64,000 bases of DNA from Isoetes taiwanensis. Lineage: Eukaryota; Streptophyta; Lycopodiopsida; Isoetales; Isoetaceae. Below, one piece after another: positions 11,617-22,284 of this stretch. Each line of letters begins with the position of its first letter. Position 1 is the first letter of the stretch. The stretch spans positions 7,983,132 to 8,047,131 of the forward strand of contig JAJEKV010000011.1 in the NCBI GenBank assembly GCA_021234155.1, written 5' to 3'. The notes beneath the pieces are model-generated. The model saw nothing but the letters and a program-made list of their open reading frames with translations, searched no databases and was not told the origin of the DNA. The position numbers and the translations under genes were made by a program.

Positions 11617-11711
11617 GTTAAGATTCAGTTGGAAGTGGTGGAACAAAAATTTTTGCAGCTTGACAAGGACCTTGAAAGTGAATTAGAGAGTAACAGACAG
11701 TTCAGAGAAAG
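11617..11711 (+). CDS. Candidate coiled-coil exon
   Basis: After a TTTTTGCAG acceptor, 31 codons stay open on the plus strand to a possible GTTGCT donor. They read KIQLEVVEQKFLQLDKDLES and continue Glu/Asn/Arg-rich, with heptad-like hydrophobic spacing. No neighbouring exon can be linked with confidence and the gene is not recognised. Confidence 0.3.
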
Positions 11712-12301
11712 GTTGCTACTATGAGGTTGACCATAGATTTGGCAGGCAACCACCAGCCCGTGTTCCACATAATTGCCTATAGAGCACCTGGGAAATTTTC
11801 TTGAAGGGACTGAGCAAAAATCTCAAGCAGCAAACACCAAATTGATTTCTTTCTATCTATGTTCTCATCAAATAAACCATAGTTTACCAATCTCACTCAT
11901 GAAGGTAATGTTCTTAGGGAGGCATTGCATAGAAATTGGAGCAGAATAGACAAGAGCTAGAGTTATCACTATCAGCACAAGTGGATAGTCTTGAAATGCT
12001 GGAAAGGGTGAACAAAAAAAAAGTAATAAGGATAGGGGCGAAAGAGATGGCACCTAAAATCACTAGCAGGTAATGTATAAGTTAGATTATTTTTTAACCT
12101 GTCATGTATATGTGGCTTGGCAATAATCAGTGAAGCCCGAATACTTCAGAAGGAAAGCAATGGATTCAGGATGACTTCGACGAATACACGCTGTCGTGGA
12201 TTACAGTCCGCTGATCCGCGTGCATGAAAGCTTTTATGACATGGTAGAGAGAGTGCTTGATATTTGTTGGAACAAGTGGCAACAAATTAGAGGTGCAGGT
12301 G

Positions 12302-12324
12302 GGTAAAAGAAAGCTAGGGTGTCT
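12302..12324 (+). repeat. Left terminal inverted repeat of the 8.84-kb transposon
   Basis: Perfect match over 23 bp to the reverse complement of 21122-21144. Directly inside it lies a short palindrome, TACATTTGGCCAAATGTA (about 12325-12342). Confidence 0.92.
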
Positions 12325-12593
12325 TACATTTGGCCAAATGTAGAGTAAGAGATGTATCACATTTCAAATACATAACCGTTTTTTCAGTATGTACATAATA
12401 GCTATATTATGGAATCTTTTTTTTCGGAACTACTTGCCACGTCAATTAAAACGCAATCATGAAGCAGATTTCAATTCCGCCCGCTCTAACTCCAAGAAAC
12501 GCCTGAGCGTTAGGAGAATTTCCCCTTTTTCGGCTAGAACTTCGCCTGACTCTAGGATTTCCCTCCTTCTTGCGGAATTCCTCCAGCTTAACC

Positions 12594-15500
12594 CTAAACC
12601 ACGCAAGAACCATGATGAACAACGAAGGAACAGAAATGGCGCAAAGAAGATTGCAATATCGGAATGTGACAAAGAAAATGAAGCGTAAGATTGATGAAAT
12701 TTGTAAATTTATATATGATCAGGTTCAAGATTTCGTCCATACAAAGGAGAGCTTTAGCGATGAAAACCGTTCGGGATGAAAGCTGCACTTCTTCTTTGAA
12801 CCCGCCATTGGAAATCCAAAAAGCAATTCTGAAGGATACTATGCTAAAAAATATCCGTGAAGGTCGCAGGAAGTGAAACAAGCAAATAGCAATGATAAAT
12901 TAGTGACTAAGCATTCCCTGTTATCAATGATTGTTGGTGAGAATGGAAAACTTCGGGCAAAAGGAGTAGCCTCCAGAATTCTTCAAGTGCAAGCAAGAAA
13001 CCTCACAAAAGCTGCAATTAGAAGAAAGCGGATGTCATTATCGAAGCTACTATATGTGGAACGCGGCGGGAAGGCAACCCAGGCGGAGACATGCTTAGGA
13101 ATCAACCAAGCAGGTTGGTAAATGAGTTTTGGTTAACCCACACACAAAAACTTCTCCAAAGTGAGGGATGTCGGGAAGAAAAGGACACTTCAATCCAGTT
13201 TTGGACATGCCCCAGGTCAGTTTTAAGTCTTTTAATCCTCTTTTTTGCAAGCTTGATAGAAGCTAGCTTCTGTGCATCCTGGATAAGTTTAGTAATCCTA
13301 TTTGCATTCCATGCAAGGGATGTTTAGGGTATACATTGAAGTACATCCAACTACAGTAATTATATTTTTACACTTGGAAGTACTGAATGAGCTATGTTTA
13401 ACAAGAAAAGTACTTGGATGTACTTCCAATTACATCCAATGTGGAATAAGGCAGAAAATGTGTTGAAAGTCAGGCTGTGTTATTATAGTCTTGATTTTTG
13501 TAGTTCCCAAGTACATTGTAGTACATTTTAAGCTTTCCTGATCTCAAGATAGTTTTGAAAGATAGGGTGATACATAAAAGTATTTAAATGTACTTCCTTC
13601 CATAAGAAAAGTATTGAATACATACATCATGTCTGATGACAACATGCGTGACCTGGTTACATATTGAGTTTTTATGTACATGGAACTCTTTGGAGTACAT
13701 TCTTTATACATTTATACATATCATGTACATGGTATGCGATGTTGTGGTATAGTAGTTGAATGTATATCAAATCATGATCCGAATGCCATAGAACTAATGC
13801 AATGTCGCAACATCTTTGGATTAAGTAAGTAGTTCTAATTTATATCTTACTTATACATGCCGCTTTTTCCTTGCTTGAGTGAATTGTATGAGATGTTCAA
13901 AGATGAACATCACGAAGTGAAGATTAGTATCGAAAAGTTCGAGCTGCTTAAGCCTACGTGTGTGAGAAGGTTGAAAGAGGAACACATCTTCAGCTGCGTG
14001 AAGCATGAACAAGCTGATCTATGATAAAGCTTTTAGCGTCCGAGGAGCAAATTTCATGCCAATTGTACATGTTCTTGTGGTGTTTGTGCAGCAGATGAGA
14101 ACAACAAATGGCGTCTAAGCTCCTTCTAAAACATTTCAAAATGTTGGTGCTATGTGGAGAGCTACGATGCCTGTGACAAAGGAAGGCGAAGAGTGGCATA
14201 GTTTGATTTGTGTCAAGGGAGAGTGCAGGCTGGCAATTGAAAATATTCAAATCTGTCCTAAGGAGAAAGAGTCGCGGAGAATGAGAACATTGAATGGCAA
14301 GTTTACAAGAACGTGAACGAACCTTCCAAAGCTGGCACTTCAAGGAGGTTGAAGCTTGTTACTGAAAGCGGGAGTCCAGGTACATTGCTTGACAAGATGT
14401 TTCAGCACCTTACAAAGTTCACTATTCACAACTTTTCAGCAAGTTGGCAGAGCAAACAATTCAGGAAATCAGTGCAAAATTTGAGGGATGATTCTGTTTT
14501 GTCAGTAATGGACTTTGCAAAGAACTACACTTTGCAGCCATTCAGGGAGGTTCAGTCCGAGCATTGGAACAATGACCAGATAACTATTCTGGTGCATATA
14601 ACCATGATGAAAGTCAATGGCGAGCTGAAAAATACTGTTCATTTGTATGTTTCCGATGTTATGAAGCATGATGCTTTCTTTATTCAGGCTGCACTCAAGA
14701 AGCACCATATTTGGATGATGCAAAAAGGTTTTGGCCACATCAAATACCATGTCATGTGGTCTGATGGGTGTGCTGCTCAGTTTAAGTGTTCTCGAGCCTT
14801 TTATTTAAATGTGGCCCAATATTATAACAGGTATAAAATTAGGATGCAGTGGAATTATTTTGGCTCAGGCCATGGAAAAGGAGAACATGATGGGCAGGCT
14901 GCTTTGGAGAAAAGGTTCCTAGCAGACGAGCAAAGGAAAGAGAATGGTGTTCCGATTTTGGGTGCCAACTCTGCTTGCACTTTGCTGAGACAAAAGAAGT
15001 GCAAAATGGACAGAGTCATATGGGAGGTGATGGCAGAAGACATTAACAGGGACCCTCGTTCAGATTGTGAGACATTGCCTGGTACTCTAGCTATACATTG
15101 TGTGTCTGCTATTAATCCAGCTGACCCAACACTTGTCATGTATAGATCCCTGTCATGTTTTTGCAATGGTTGCTTGAATTTCGGGATGGGGAGAATGTGA
15201 GAATCTCGAGCATTGTGGTGCGTGGAATTTGCACAAAACCGGAGTCGGCCCGGTCGACGAACAAGAAGAGCTAGTTGGTTTTATGCGGTACCGATGAGCA
15301 AGAACTATCCGATGTACTCCAAATTGGAGACATATTTGCATCTTTTGCTGCTCTCCAGGGAATCATGAAAATGTTCCATACCGTCCTCCTATGCGTGAAG
15401 GAGATGCATATTCTTTAGGAAGATGTGATTGACGACTATAGAAATAGAATGCTTGCTGGTGACAGGGTTATAGCTGGTCATTACTATCAACTGCTACAAG

Positions 15501-15604
15501 GCACAAACCACAAGTACAAGTTGTTGGATGACAAAATAGTATTGGTACCAGCTGAATCAGTAATTGGAGCAAAGTTCACGATCTGTGAGTCAAGCATAAG
15601 TTGA
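12594..15604 (+). CDS. DDE-like transposase gene of the 8.84-kb transposon (interrupted)
   Basis: The best continuous part is 14313-15200 (295 codons). It shows VMDFAKNY (candidate first Asp), then VQSEHWNNDQIT, VSDVMKHD, WSDGCAAQFKCS (candidate second acidic site) and FGSGHGKGEHDGQA. I remember this order (LDFAENY, VQSAHW, SDG..SQFK, HGKG..DG) from uncharacterised DDE transposases of animal and plant repeats, but cannot name the superfamily. Upstream pieces include EHHEVKISIEKFELLKPTCV (about 13910-13975) and a Cys-rich segment HANCTCSCGVCAADEN (about 14055-14100), a likely zinc-binding site. A C-terminal piece, YYQLLQGTNHKYKLLDDK, lies near 15480-15535. Fragments at 12594-13121 are basic and probably N-terminal. 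Frame changes between the pieces mean either introns or decay. Confidence 0.6.
13325..13760. repeat. GTACAT-rich array, left
   Basis: Roughly ten copies of GTACAT or ATGTAC in about 430 bp, in both orientations and often as AAGTACAT or GATGTACTT. It has no coding potential. A matching array lies at 19140-19560. Such arrays may be binding sites for the element's own DNA-binding protein; this is inference. Confidence 0.6.
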
Positions 15605-15734
15605 AGGGGGCGCGCAAAAGATATATATGATCACACGAGAGGTGCATGACATGCTTATATCAAGCCTACCTGAGATTGTTGAGTGCACATGACTAAGTTC
15701 TATGCAAAGGAACTTTCATATTTACCATCATCTT

Positions 15735-16107
15735 CTGTTATGTTGAGAAAACTAGTCGATTGCTTCAAGTTTTTTTGTTATTTACTTATTTTTTAATCTG
15801 AAGTGCATTTTGATACTTCAATTTCAGTATCACAGAATATCTTTTGTGACCAAGCAAAATGTATATCAGAAAGTACAAAATGTTCATCAATTGTTGCATG
15901 AAGAAGTTAAACTAGTCTGTGTTATGTTGAGAAAACTAGTCGATTCTTTGCAAGTTTTTTTCTTATTTACTTATTTTTTAATCTGAAGTGCATTTTGATA
16001 CTTAAATTTCAGTATCACACAATCTCTTCTGATTCCAAGCACAATGTATATCAGAAAGTACACAATGTTCATCAATTGTTGCATGAAGAAGTTAAACTAG
16101 TCTGTGA
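15735..16107. repeat. 187-bp tandem duplication between convergent genes
   Basis: Units at 15735-15921 and 15922-16107 are about 93 percent alike by eye. Both begin TGTTATGTTGAGAAAACTAG and end GTTAAACTAGTCTGTG. They lie between the 3' end of the plus-strand transposase and the 3' end of the minus-strand phosphatase, so they may affect the termination regions of both. Confidence 0.85.
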
Positions 16108-16284
16108 ACTTGTTCTGTTATAATGGATATCAATAGCTTTTCTTTTGATTCATGAAACAAAGCAGAAAGTGGAACATGTATGGAGACAAAAACTCTTGTA
16201 TTACATATCACAAGATATACAACCTGATCATATCAGATATGATGCCAATATATACAAGTCTGTTGTTCATGTTTTATATTAACA

Positions 16285-17035
16285 TTAAATTACATTCAAA
16301 ATCTGGTCACAGCTGATGTGAAGCCAGTACATACTATTCTGCTGTTTCAATATGTTACTTTCTTGCGACTTGTCCATAGCCCTGGACATGCCATCTACGT
16401 CCTTGTAGCCCTCTGAAAGCATTTGCCTCGGGCGGTTTGTTGTTAGTACATCGGTTGGATTGCGTAAAGGATTCTGCTTCACATACTGTTGCAGGTCTGG
16501 TGCTATCAACAAACCCTCTAGCCATGGTTTCAGAAGTGTCTAGAGATCTGTGTCTTCAACATCACTTTCCTGCTATGAAGGTGGGCATATGCAATTTTCG
16601 TTGGGATTGAAGAGCATCTTGTACTCGGAGTCGTCTACTATTAGTGTGTTCTTTGTCATTCTGTCGGATACTTTCGTTATATAAACTCAATTGGCTTCAG
16701 ATACAAAGGTTTGTTTTCATATGCTGCAATCCGGAAAGGCAGCTCCAAACAGTGGCTTCCATCAAAGGTGAACCTTAAGTCCCTTATCTGCGTCATTGTG
16801 AAGATTTTATCCACTACTCTTGATAGGTTCCATGGAGCTATTGATGACCATATTCCTACTTCAAAGTGTTCAAATACAAATTCCAGGAATTCGTCTAGGT
16901 GGGGCCTTAAAAACAACATTTTCTTGCCTATTATGTCATAATTTCCAACTAGCTGATCATCTGATACCAAAGTCCTATGTATTTATTTTGCCAAAACATT
17001 ATTGATATCAAACACTATCAACCTTTTCTGTACAC
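16285..17035 (-). CDS. FCP1/NLI-interacting-factor-like phosphatase domain, transposon-borne, with an in-frame stop
   Basis: Reading on the minus strand, RLIVFDINNVLAK (17030-16990) gives the HAD nucleophile motif in the DxN form. Then come FLRPHLDEFLEFVFEHFEVG and IWSSIAPWNLSRVVDKIF (motif II region), FTFDGSHCLELPF, ENKPLYLKPI, and near 16665-16590 NTLIVDDSEYKMLFNPNENC, which carries the DDS motif. The tail QQYVKQNPLRNPTDVL (about 16500-16440) matches the usual end of plant proteins of this type. The family dephosphorylates RNA polymerase II CTD or other phosphoserines. A TAA directly after the first motif, plus a frame break, means the copy is either a two-exon gene or a pseudogene. Its place between transposase and protease suggests it is a resident gene of the element. 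Confidence 0.65.
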
Positions 17036-17169
17036 CTGATATGAAAGAACATGCAATTTATCAATAAAGTATGGTGGAGTTGAATAAAAAGAGATTTTAT
17101 TCATTAAAATTCAATGAAAAAATGTGTATTTTATAATCAAATAGTGTTTAGCATTGACAATAGGGATAG

Positions 17170-18270
17170 ACTGTTTCTCAGCCACATTTATTAGTACCAG
17201 GTGGTCTAATGGTTTCGGGTGCGATGTGAATGTGGTCCAACTCCTGAAGTAGTGCTCGGATGAGAACATCACGACGATCCTCTGCATACTTTGGCAAGAA
17301 TCAGTTTCGGGTAATCTGCAAATGTGACAACAATACTTACATAATAAGTATTAAAAACCATTTGTTTGCAAGACAAAAGAAGTGAGACACTCACATTGGT
17401 AGTTTTACCACCACGATTGTGTCCGCAAACTTACGCATATAAGCTGCAACATAGAGGCCACATGAATCCCCATCTTTTCTTGTGGACACTTATGAATCTT
17501 CACAACTGGTGAAGGATTTTATCCATGCTTCAAAAAGTGGGACACTTTCGACACACAACTGGCGTGCCATAGTGAGGATGTGGAGCCTGCAAAAGACCAG
17601 ATCTACTTTGTAGCAAATGAATGAAAGAAACTGCTAACATGGTATCCAATCCACTCAATATTAATAAAAGGAGATGTGAAATACAAAATACCTCTTAAGT
17701 GCAAGCATGTCAACGTCAATGTCCTTGGCAGAATTGAAGATCTGAATGTTGATGGTGTTCTTACTCTTAGTAAGTGCCATGTTGAAGATGGCCAAAGTGT
17801 GATGTTCAGTAACTCTACATAGCATTGGAATCATGATCCATCTGCACTTCAGCCAATTTATCCCTGTAAGAGCTACCTTTACAATATCTCTTCCACGCTC
17901 GGAGGCTGCCATAGATTTATCTTTTTCACTTGCCTTGGTCCATGCGGGAAGAACCAGACGTCGGCCTTCTTATCATCTGGAACACAGAGCTGTAGGTACC
18001 TATAACAAGTTGAAAAGGATAAAATTACTAACTTGACTTACACATACAAATGAACAAGTTCAAAGTCCAGTACCTGGCATACATATCCACATGCCGGTTG
18101 GAAAATTTTCCCACATCCATGTCCAGCACATCTTGTTCAAATAAATAACACTCCATTTCAGGCAAAGATCCTGGGAAAATCCTTGCCTTCTTGAGCTTCA
18201 TCATTCGGTTCAGCAAGGCATCATATGGCCTGTATTCAGAACTGCAGTCTGGGTTCAATGACCAGTACAT
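17170..18270 (-). CDS. Ulp1-type (C48) cysteine protease domain, transposon-borne
   Basis: Minus-strand exons encode YLFEQDVLDMDVGKFSNRHV (18270-18070), then KADVWFFPAWTKASEKDK. WLKCRWIMIPMLCRVTEHHT and LAIFNM follow (about 17870-17770), with the candidate catalytic His. Next is IFNSAKDIDVDMLALKR, ending at a GT donor. Near 17480-17425 comes RKDGDSCGLYVAAYMRKFA, the classic D-S-C-G active-site Cys motif. RALLQELDHIHIAPETIRPP is the C-terminal tail, ending at about 17180. The order His, Asp, Cys fits Ulp1/SENP proteases, which remove SUMO-like modifiers. Similar domains ride in MULE, CACTA and other transposons. Intron borders (TTGCAG-like, GTATTT) are plausible, but some joins need frame changes. 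Confidence 0.72.
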
Positions 18271-18662
18271 TTACACAAATCATCTACATTCGTCTACTAC
18301 TATCCATATTATTTTAAAGTTTTTAACTTGGATACTAGAATTAAAAAAAAATGTAAGATATGTAGTTCAAGTTACCTGTAGAGATCATTCTTACGATCTA
18401 GCGATCTTTTTTTCTCGAGTCAATTATCCATTTCCTTCCCATCTTTTGGTTTCCTCACTTCGGATTCTTATTAGGTCCGGAATCCTCGTCTTCAACCTCT
18501 CTCCGATTTCTCATTGTCATGAAATTCAGCTTCCTTTACTATGGGAAGCAAGATTTGACACAAACTTAAGAGTCCCTGCTCTACATCTTGATGCTCGGAA
18601 GATTCCTCTTCATTAGGACTCAGTAAACATAGGATGTCATGGACTTCTCATTTCTTTGTACA

Positions 18663-20763
18663 CTAAAATAAAATGCTTTTTTTACCTGTTTCTACTGCTT
18701 TAATTGTCTTCTTCTGTGGCTTTTTAGGCGTGGACTTCTTCTTTGGAGTCACATTTTCTGCTGCTGCCTTTACTTTTGAAGATGTGGCCTTAGCCTGCTC
18801 CCTCAATCTCTCGAGTTCCTCGTCATAATCTGGAATGTCACCATGCAGACCTGAAGTGCCAGCCTCCTCAACCTGTATCACCGCAGGAATAGTGATTTTG
18901 CTTTTTCCTTCAATCACTGCTTTCTTTCCCTCGGCTACATCTTGCACCTCACCTCCAAAACTGTGAAAACCGAACCAAGAATAAGAAATTGCTTCCTCTG
19001 ACACAATGCAAAACAATTTGAAAACAAAGCACCCTGACCGTGGTGTAATTTACGCCGGTTGTTTTTTTGGCACTTTGAAGCTCACGAAAATAAATCACAT
19101 AATGATCCGGATATCGGGTCTCAAACTAATGGGTCTCTAACTGTTTGCATACATATCAATAATTTGTACATATTACTAGAACTGATCTACATTCAAGTAA
19201 TTTGAGTACATACACATGTAAACAACTATTTATCTAGATGGAATGTACATGTAATGTACATGAATGTGCTCCAATGTATGCACATGTACACATCAGACAT
19301 TACATAAAATACCTCTAAATGTTCTGCCACAAAACTCAGTACACAACTCCTAATTTTATGTATTTAAGTTCTACATCTAGGACCCTACACTGTGAATGTA
19401 CAACATGTATGTAAGAAACACATATATGTATGACATGCAAGGCATGGAACTATAAGTATAAAATAACCAGTACACTCCTACATGCTGTAGCAAAACCTTA
19501 AGTGCAGCAATCTACATGTAAATGGATTCTACATGTAAATGGATTCTACATTGCAGTAATCCTGGGTGCAGCAAATTAAACATAAATCATGAAATCTTGC
19601 TTACCTCCGATTGTACACACCCAAGATCTTTGAAATGTTTTCATCCCATTTGCATGCTCTTGGGGAGATAGTCAATGGTAAATAGAATATGAGAAAGCGA
19701 GAAGATATGAAATGAATGCTCGCATGGAGCAACTAGGATAGGTTCATTATTAGCAAAGCCGTTACTACAAAACACACATCCATGCACAGATATGAATTTT
19801 TCTTCAGCTGGAGAGATCATTAAGCTTGTTTTGGGCTGAAGGAGAATCGCTGCAGAATGCATCATGTACTTATGCATATCATCAAGCCGTCTGCAGCACT
19901 CAAACTGAACTTTGTGAGCCTCCTCAAGTTTACGCAATCCTCTTTTCACATAACTCCTTCTCCCAAATGGCTTTCTCCAATGGCTCCCGAATTCTCTTCA
20001 AACATTTCTTCCTTCCCTGGTTCTATCCCTCATCAAAAGGTCAACCTCCTGGCACAGACGGTCTTGATGTCTCTCTTATTCTTAGCGTCATCGAGAACAC
20101 TATTAATGTCTTCTTGTATCTGTGCTAGGTCCTCTTCATGTGCATCCTTTCTTCCTGAAATCTTATTTATATTGTCACGTAATTCTGCCTGCTGAATTTT
20201 CAGTTCTTCAACCTTGGATGTGCTACTAATTAACTCTCCATGACATCGCTTTGCACCATGTAGTTTACGCGCAAATTCAAGCTCTTCCTTAGGGTAAAAT
20301 CCTTGCTGAAATTTAGGAACCTTGGATGTGGATTTAGAGGTCCCAATTTCTTCTGTAATAGCAGATTCTTTTGCTCCTCCCTTTGCCAAATCTTTGGCCA
20401 AAACTTTAAAAGTATCCCAATCTACTTTTTTACCTGTCGATTGAAGGGAAAATGCACGAGCAAAGTACTCAGGTACATGGCGATTTGTGACCTCCCGCTT
20501 ACCAAAAACAATTTCATAATGTTTGTAGTTCTCGGTCCACTCTGGCTTCACGCTAGATTCTTTGAACCCCCGTATGTCTTTGGGCCCCCACTGCTCGTCC
20601 ATTATCTGTTGTAAATCTGGAAAAATTTCATCCGCATTGACACATCTTACATGCTTTGCTTCCACAGCGGCCGGGTTCTTCACAAATAAGTCTTCTTTTT
20701 GCCCGGTTCCTCGAAGTTTGAGCCTTCCCTTCTTGTTTTTTGGCTTTCTTGCTAGAATCGACC
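18663..20763 (-). CDS. Coiled-coil and RING-like protein, transposon-borne, probably N-terminal part of the protease gene
   Basis: A minus-strand ATG at 20763 starts MVDSSKKAKKQEGKAQTS. A +1 change then leads into the long frame 20683-20033, with FPDLQQIMDEQWGPKD, EYFARAFSLQSTGKKVDWDT and a Glu/Lys-rich coiled coil. At 19949-19641, EEAHKVQFECCRRLDDMHKY is followed by HGCVFCSNGFANNEPILVAP and CEHSFHIF, a RING/zinc-ribbon-like Cys/His pattern. At 19016-18663, IPDYDEELERLREQAKA is followed by a basic KKKSTPKKPQKKTIK stretch. An acidic EEESSEHQDVEQ segment lies at about 18610-18570. All parts are collinear with and upstream of the Ulp1 domain, so one long spliced gene is the simplest reading. Confidence 0.5.
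19140..19560. repeat. GTACAT-rich array, right
   Basis: About eight GTACAT/ATGTAC/CATGTAC motifs in 420 bp, plus two adjacent TCTACATGTAAATGGAT units near 19520-19551. It falls inside a presumed intron of the minus-strand coiled-coil/protease gene. Confidence 0.55.
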
Positions 20764-21121
20764 ATTTTCAAATTTTTGTTTAATCTGGGGTGACTTAGGA
20801 GGCAAAGGCGTCCATTGCTTGGATTTGGGCAAGGATTTCGGAAGAAGAATAGTTATCAAAATTACTGCCGTTGATCACTCACAAACACAAAAAATTGGAA
20901 CGGCGGCAAATTTTTTTTCCTAAACAGAAACACTTCATGAAATCTCCCTCCGAAAAATTGCAATGAAGGTCCGTTCTGGTTGCCACTGCCACTCATAATT
21001 TTGAATTGCTGACGTGGCTATTCCTAATCATTGCATATCACAACTAACTAAAATTCAAAAAAATAACAAAAACAGGTGCCTACATGCCCTACATTATACA
21101 TAATGTAAGGGCATTTTTTTT

Positions 21122-21144
21122 AGACACCCTAGCTTTCTTTTACC
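21122..21144 (-). repeat. Right terminal inverted repeat of the 8.84-kb transposon
   Basis: Reverse complement of the left terminus. Just inside lies CCCTACATTATACATAATGT, another short palindrome, so both termini carry a TACATT-type hairpin close to the end. Confidence 0.92.
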
Positions 21145-21150
21145 CAGGTG

Positions 21151-22284
21151 TAACCATGCATCAAGATGAAGTAGTGGTTCTGTTAATCTTAATTGTAGCT
21201 ATTTATAGCAGAAACTTGAACGGGGATAATGATGGCATCTGTTGTATTGGAAGATATAAAAGATAATAGAAGGATTTGAACGTGTGCCTTTCCAGAAAAA
21301 TATTCTTGCTTTTCTATTTTCGTTTCTCTTTTATCACAAGGCCCCCAAAATTGAATTAGTATGATCTTTTTCTAATGATTTCGTAGTAAAAACCAACTCC
21401 TAAAATCAATACCGGTATGTGGGCCAAAAAGTTTACAAATCATGTCTAGTTATACCATATAGTTCATCAATGCAGTTTAGTAACATGCCATACGAATAGT
21501 GTTTCTTCACATGGCATTGAAAGATGATAATTTATAGCTAGTTTTTATGACAACTTGAATATACGATATGTGCTACTACTTAATTTATCACGTTTATCGG
21601 AATGATATTTGATCACATCTATTATCCTTGGTTTATTGACATTGTAATTTTACGTGCGTAATTAGTATGATATTTTACAGCGATTAATCATCTTTGTTAT
21701 TTTAGTGTATAATTATTATGGTATTTTATAGTGACTAATTATCAATAAAACTATGCTTGGTTTAGATATACCAGTATGATTTTGCTTCCATGATAACGTG
21801 AAAAACTAGTGTGTGTTTTTTTCCATGATATCAGCCTTACTGTGCTTCACGTGGCAAGTTTGGTATACGATAAGAGACCATAGTATTCAACCTTCATGTA
21901 TTAGCGTAATAAAATTTGAGGGTTCATGATTTTTTTACATGGTTCTAAATTGTGATATCTCCTAAATAAATTGGTATATTTCAGCATATGGTTCATTTGA
22001 GCATTTTTATTTTATTTTTCCCTTTTTTTTTTAATTCCAAATTTGCTTATTATCGGTATTTCGATTATAAAAGGGAAGAGTACAGAAGACCAAGATGCTC
22101 AATTTTTTTTTCCATTGAATTTTGTTATCAGAGTACAATAATATCAGGCATACACCTCTTTCCATAATCTGAAAATGTTGCTAATTTCATTGATAAATTC
22201 TTCAATTTTCTTTTGCCTAGTAGTGAGGTCCTTCGCCTAGTAGTTAGGAACACATGTGACAGCGCAGACCATTAGTTTGTTTTG
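21151..22284. other. AT-rich host DNA, no recognisable gene
   Basis: AT-rich sequence with many TTTAT/ATTAGTATGAT-type words and no coding or repeat structure I can support. Confidence 0.45.

Larger units (their letters stand above)
12296..21150 (+). mobile_element. 8.84-kb DNA transposon with transposase, Ulp1-like protease and FCP1-like phosphatase
   Basis: The element spans 12302-21144. Its ends are perfect 23-bp inverted repeats (12302-12324 and 21122-21144) beginning GGTAAAAGAAAGCTAGGGTG. CAGGTG flanks both ends directly (12296-12301 and 21145-21150), so the target duplication is 6 bp; a reading of GGG termini with a 4-bp AGGT duplication is also possible. Inside are a DDE-like transposase (plus, about 12.6-15.6 kb), an FCP1/NLI-like phosphatase (minus, 16.3-17.0 kb), a Ulp1-type protease (minus, 17.2-18.3 kb) and a coiled-coil/RING-like region (minus, 18.7-20.8 kb). 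Two GTACAT-rich arrays lie between the genes and the ends. Perfect termini argue for a recent insertion, although the genes show frameshifts. Ulp1 proteases are known cargo of several eukaryotic DNA transposons; a phosphatase is not one I recall. Confidence 0.88.

Noticed and set aside
22210-22250. Two CTAG-containing repeats as element ends
   Set aside because: GCCTAGTAGT(GAGG/TAGG) is repeated but lacks a GC-rich hairpin at the right spacing.
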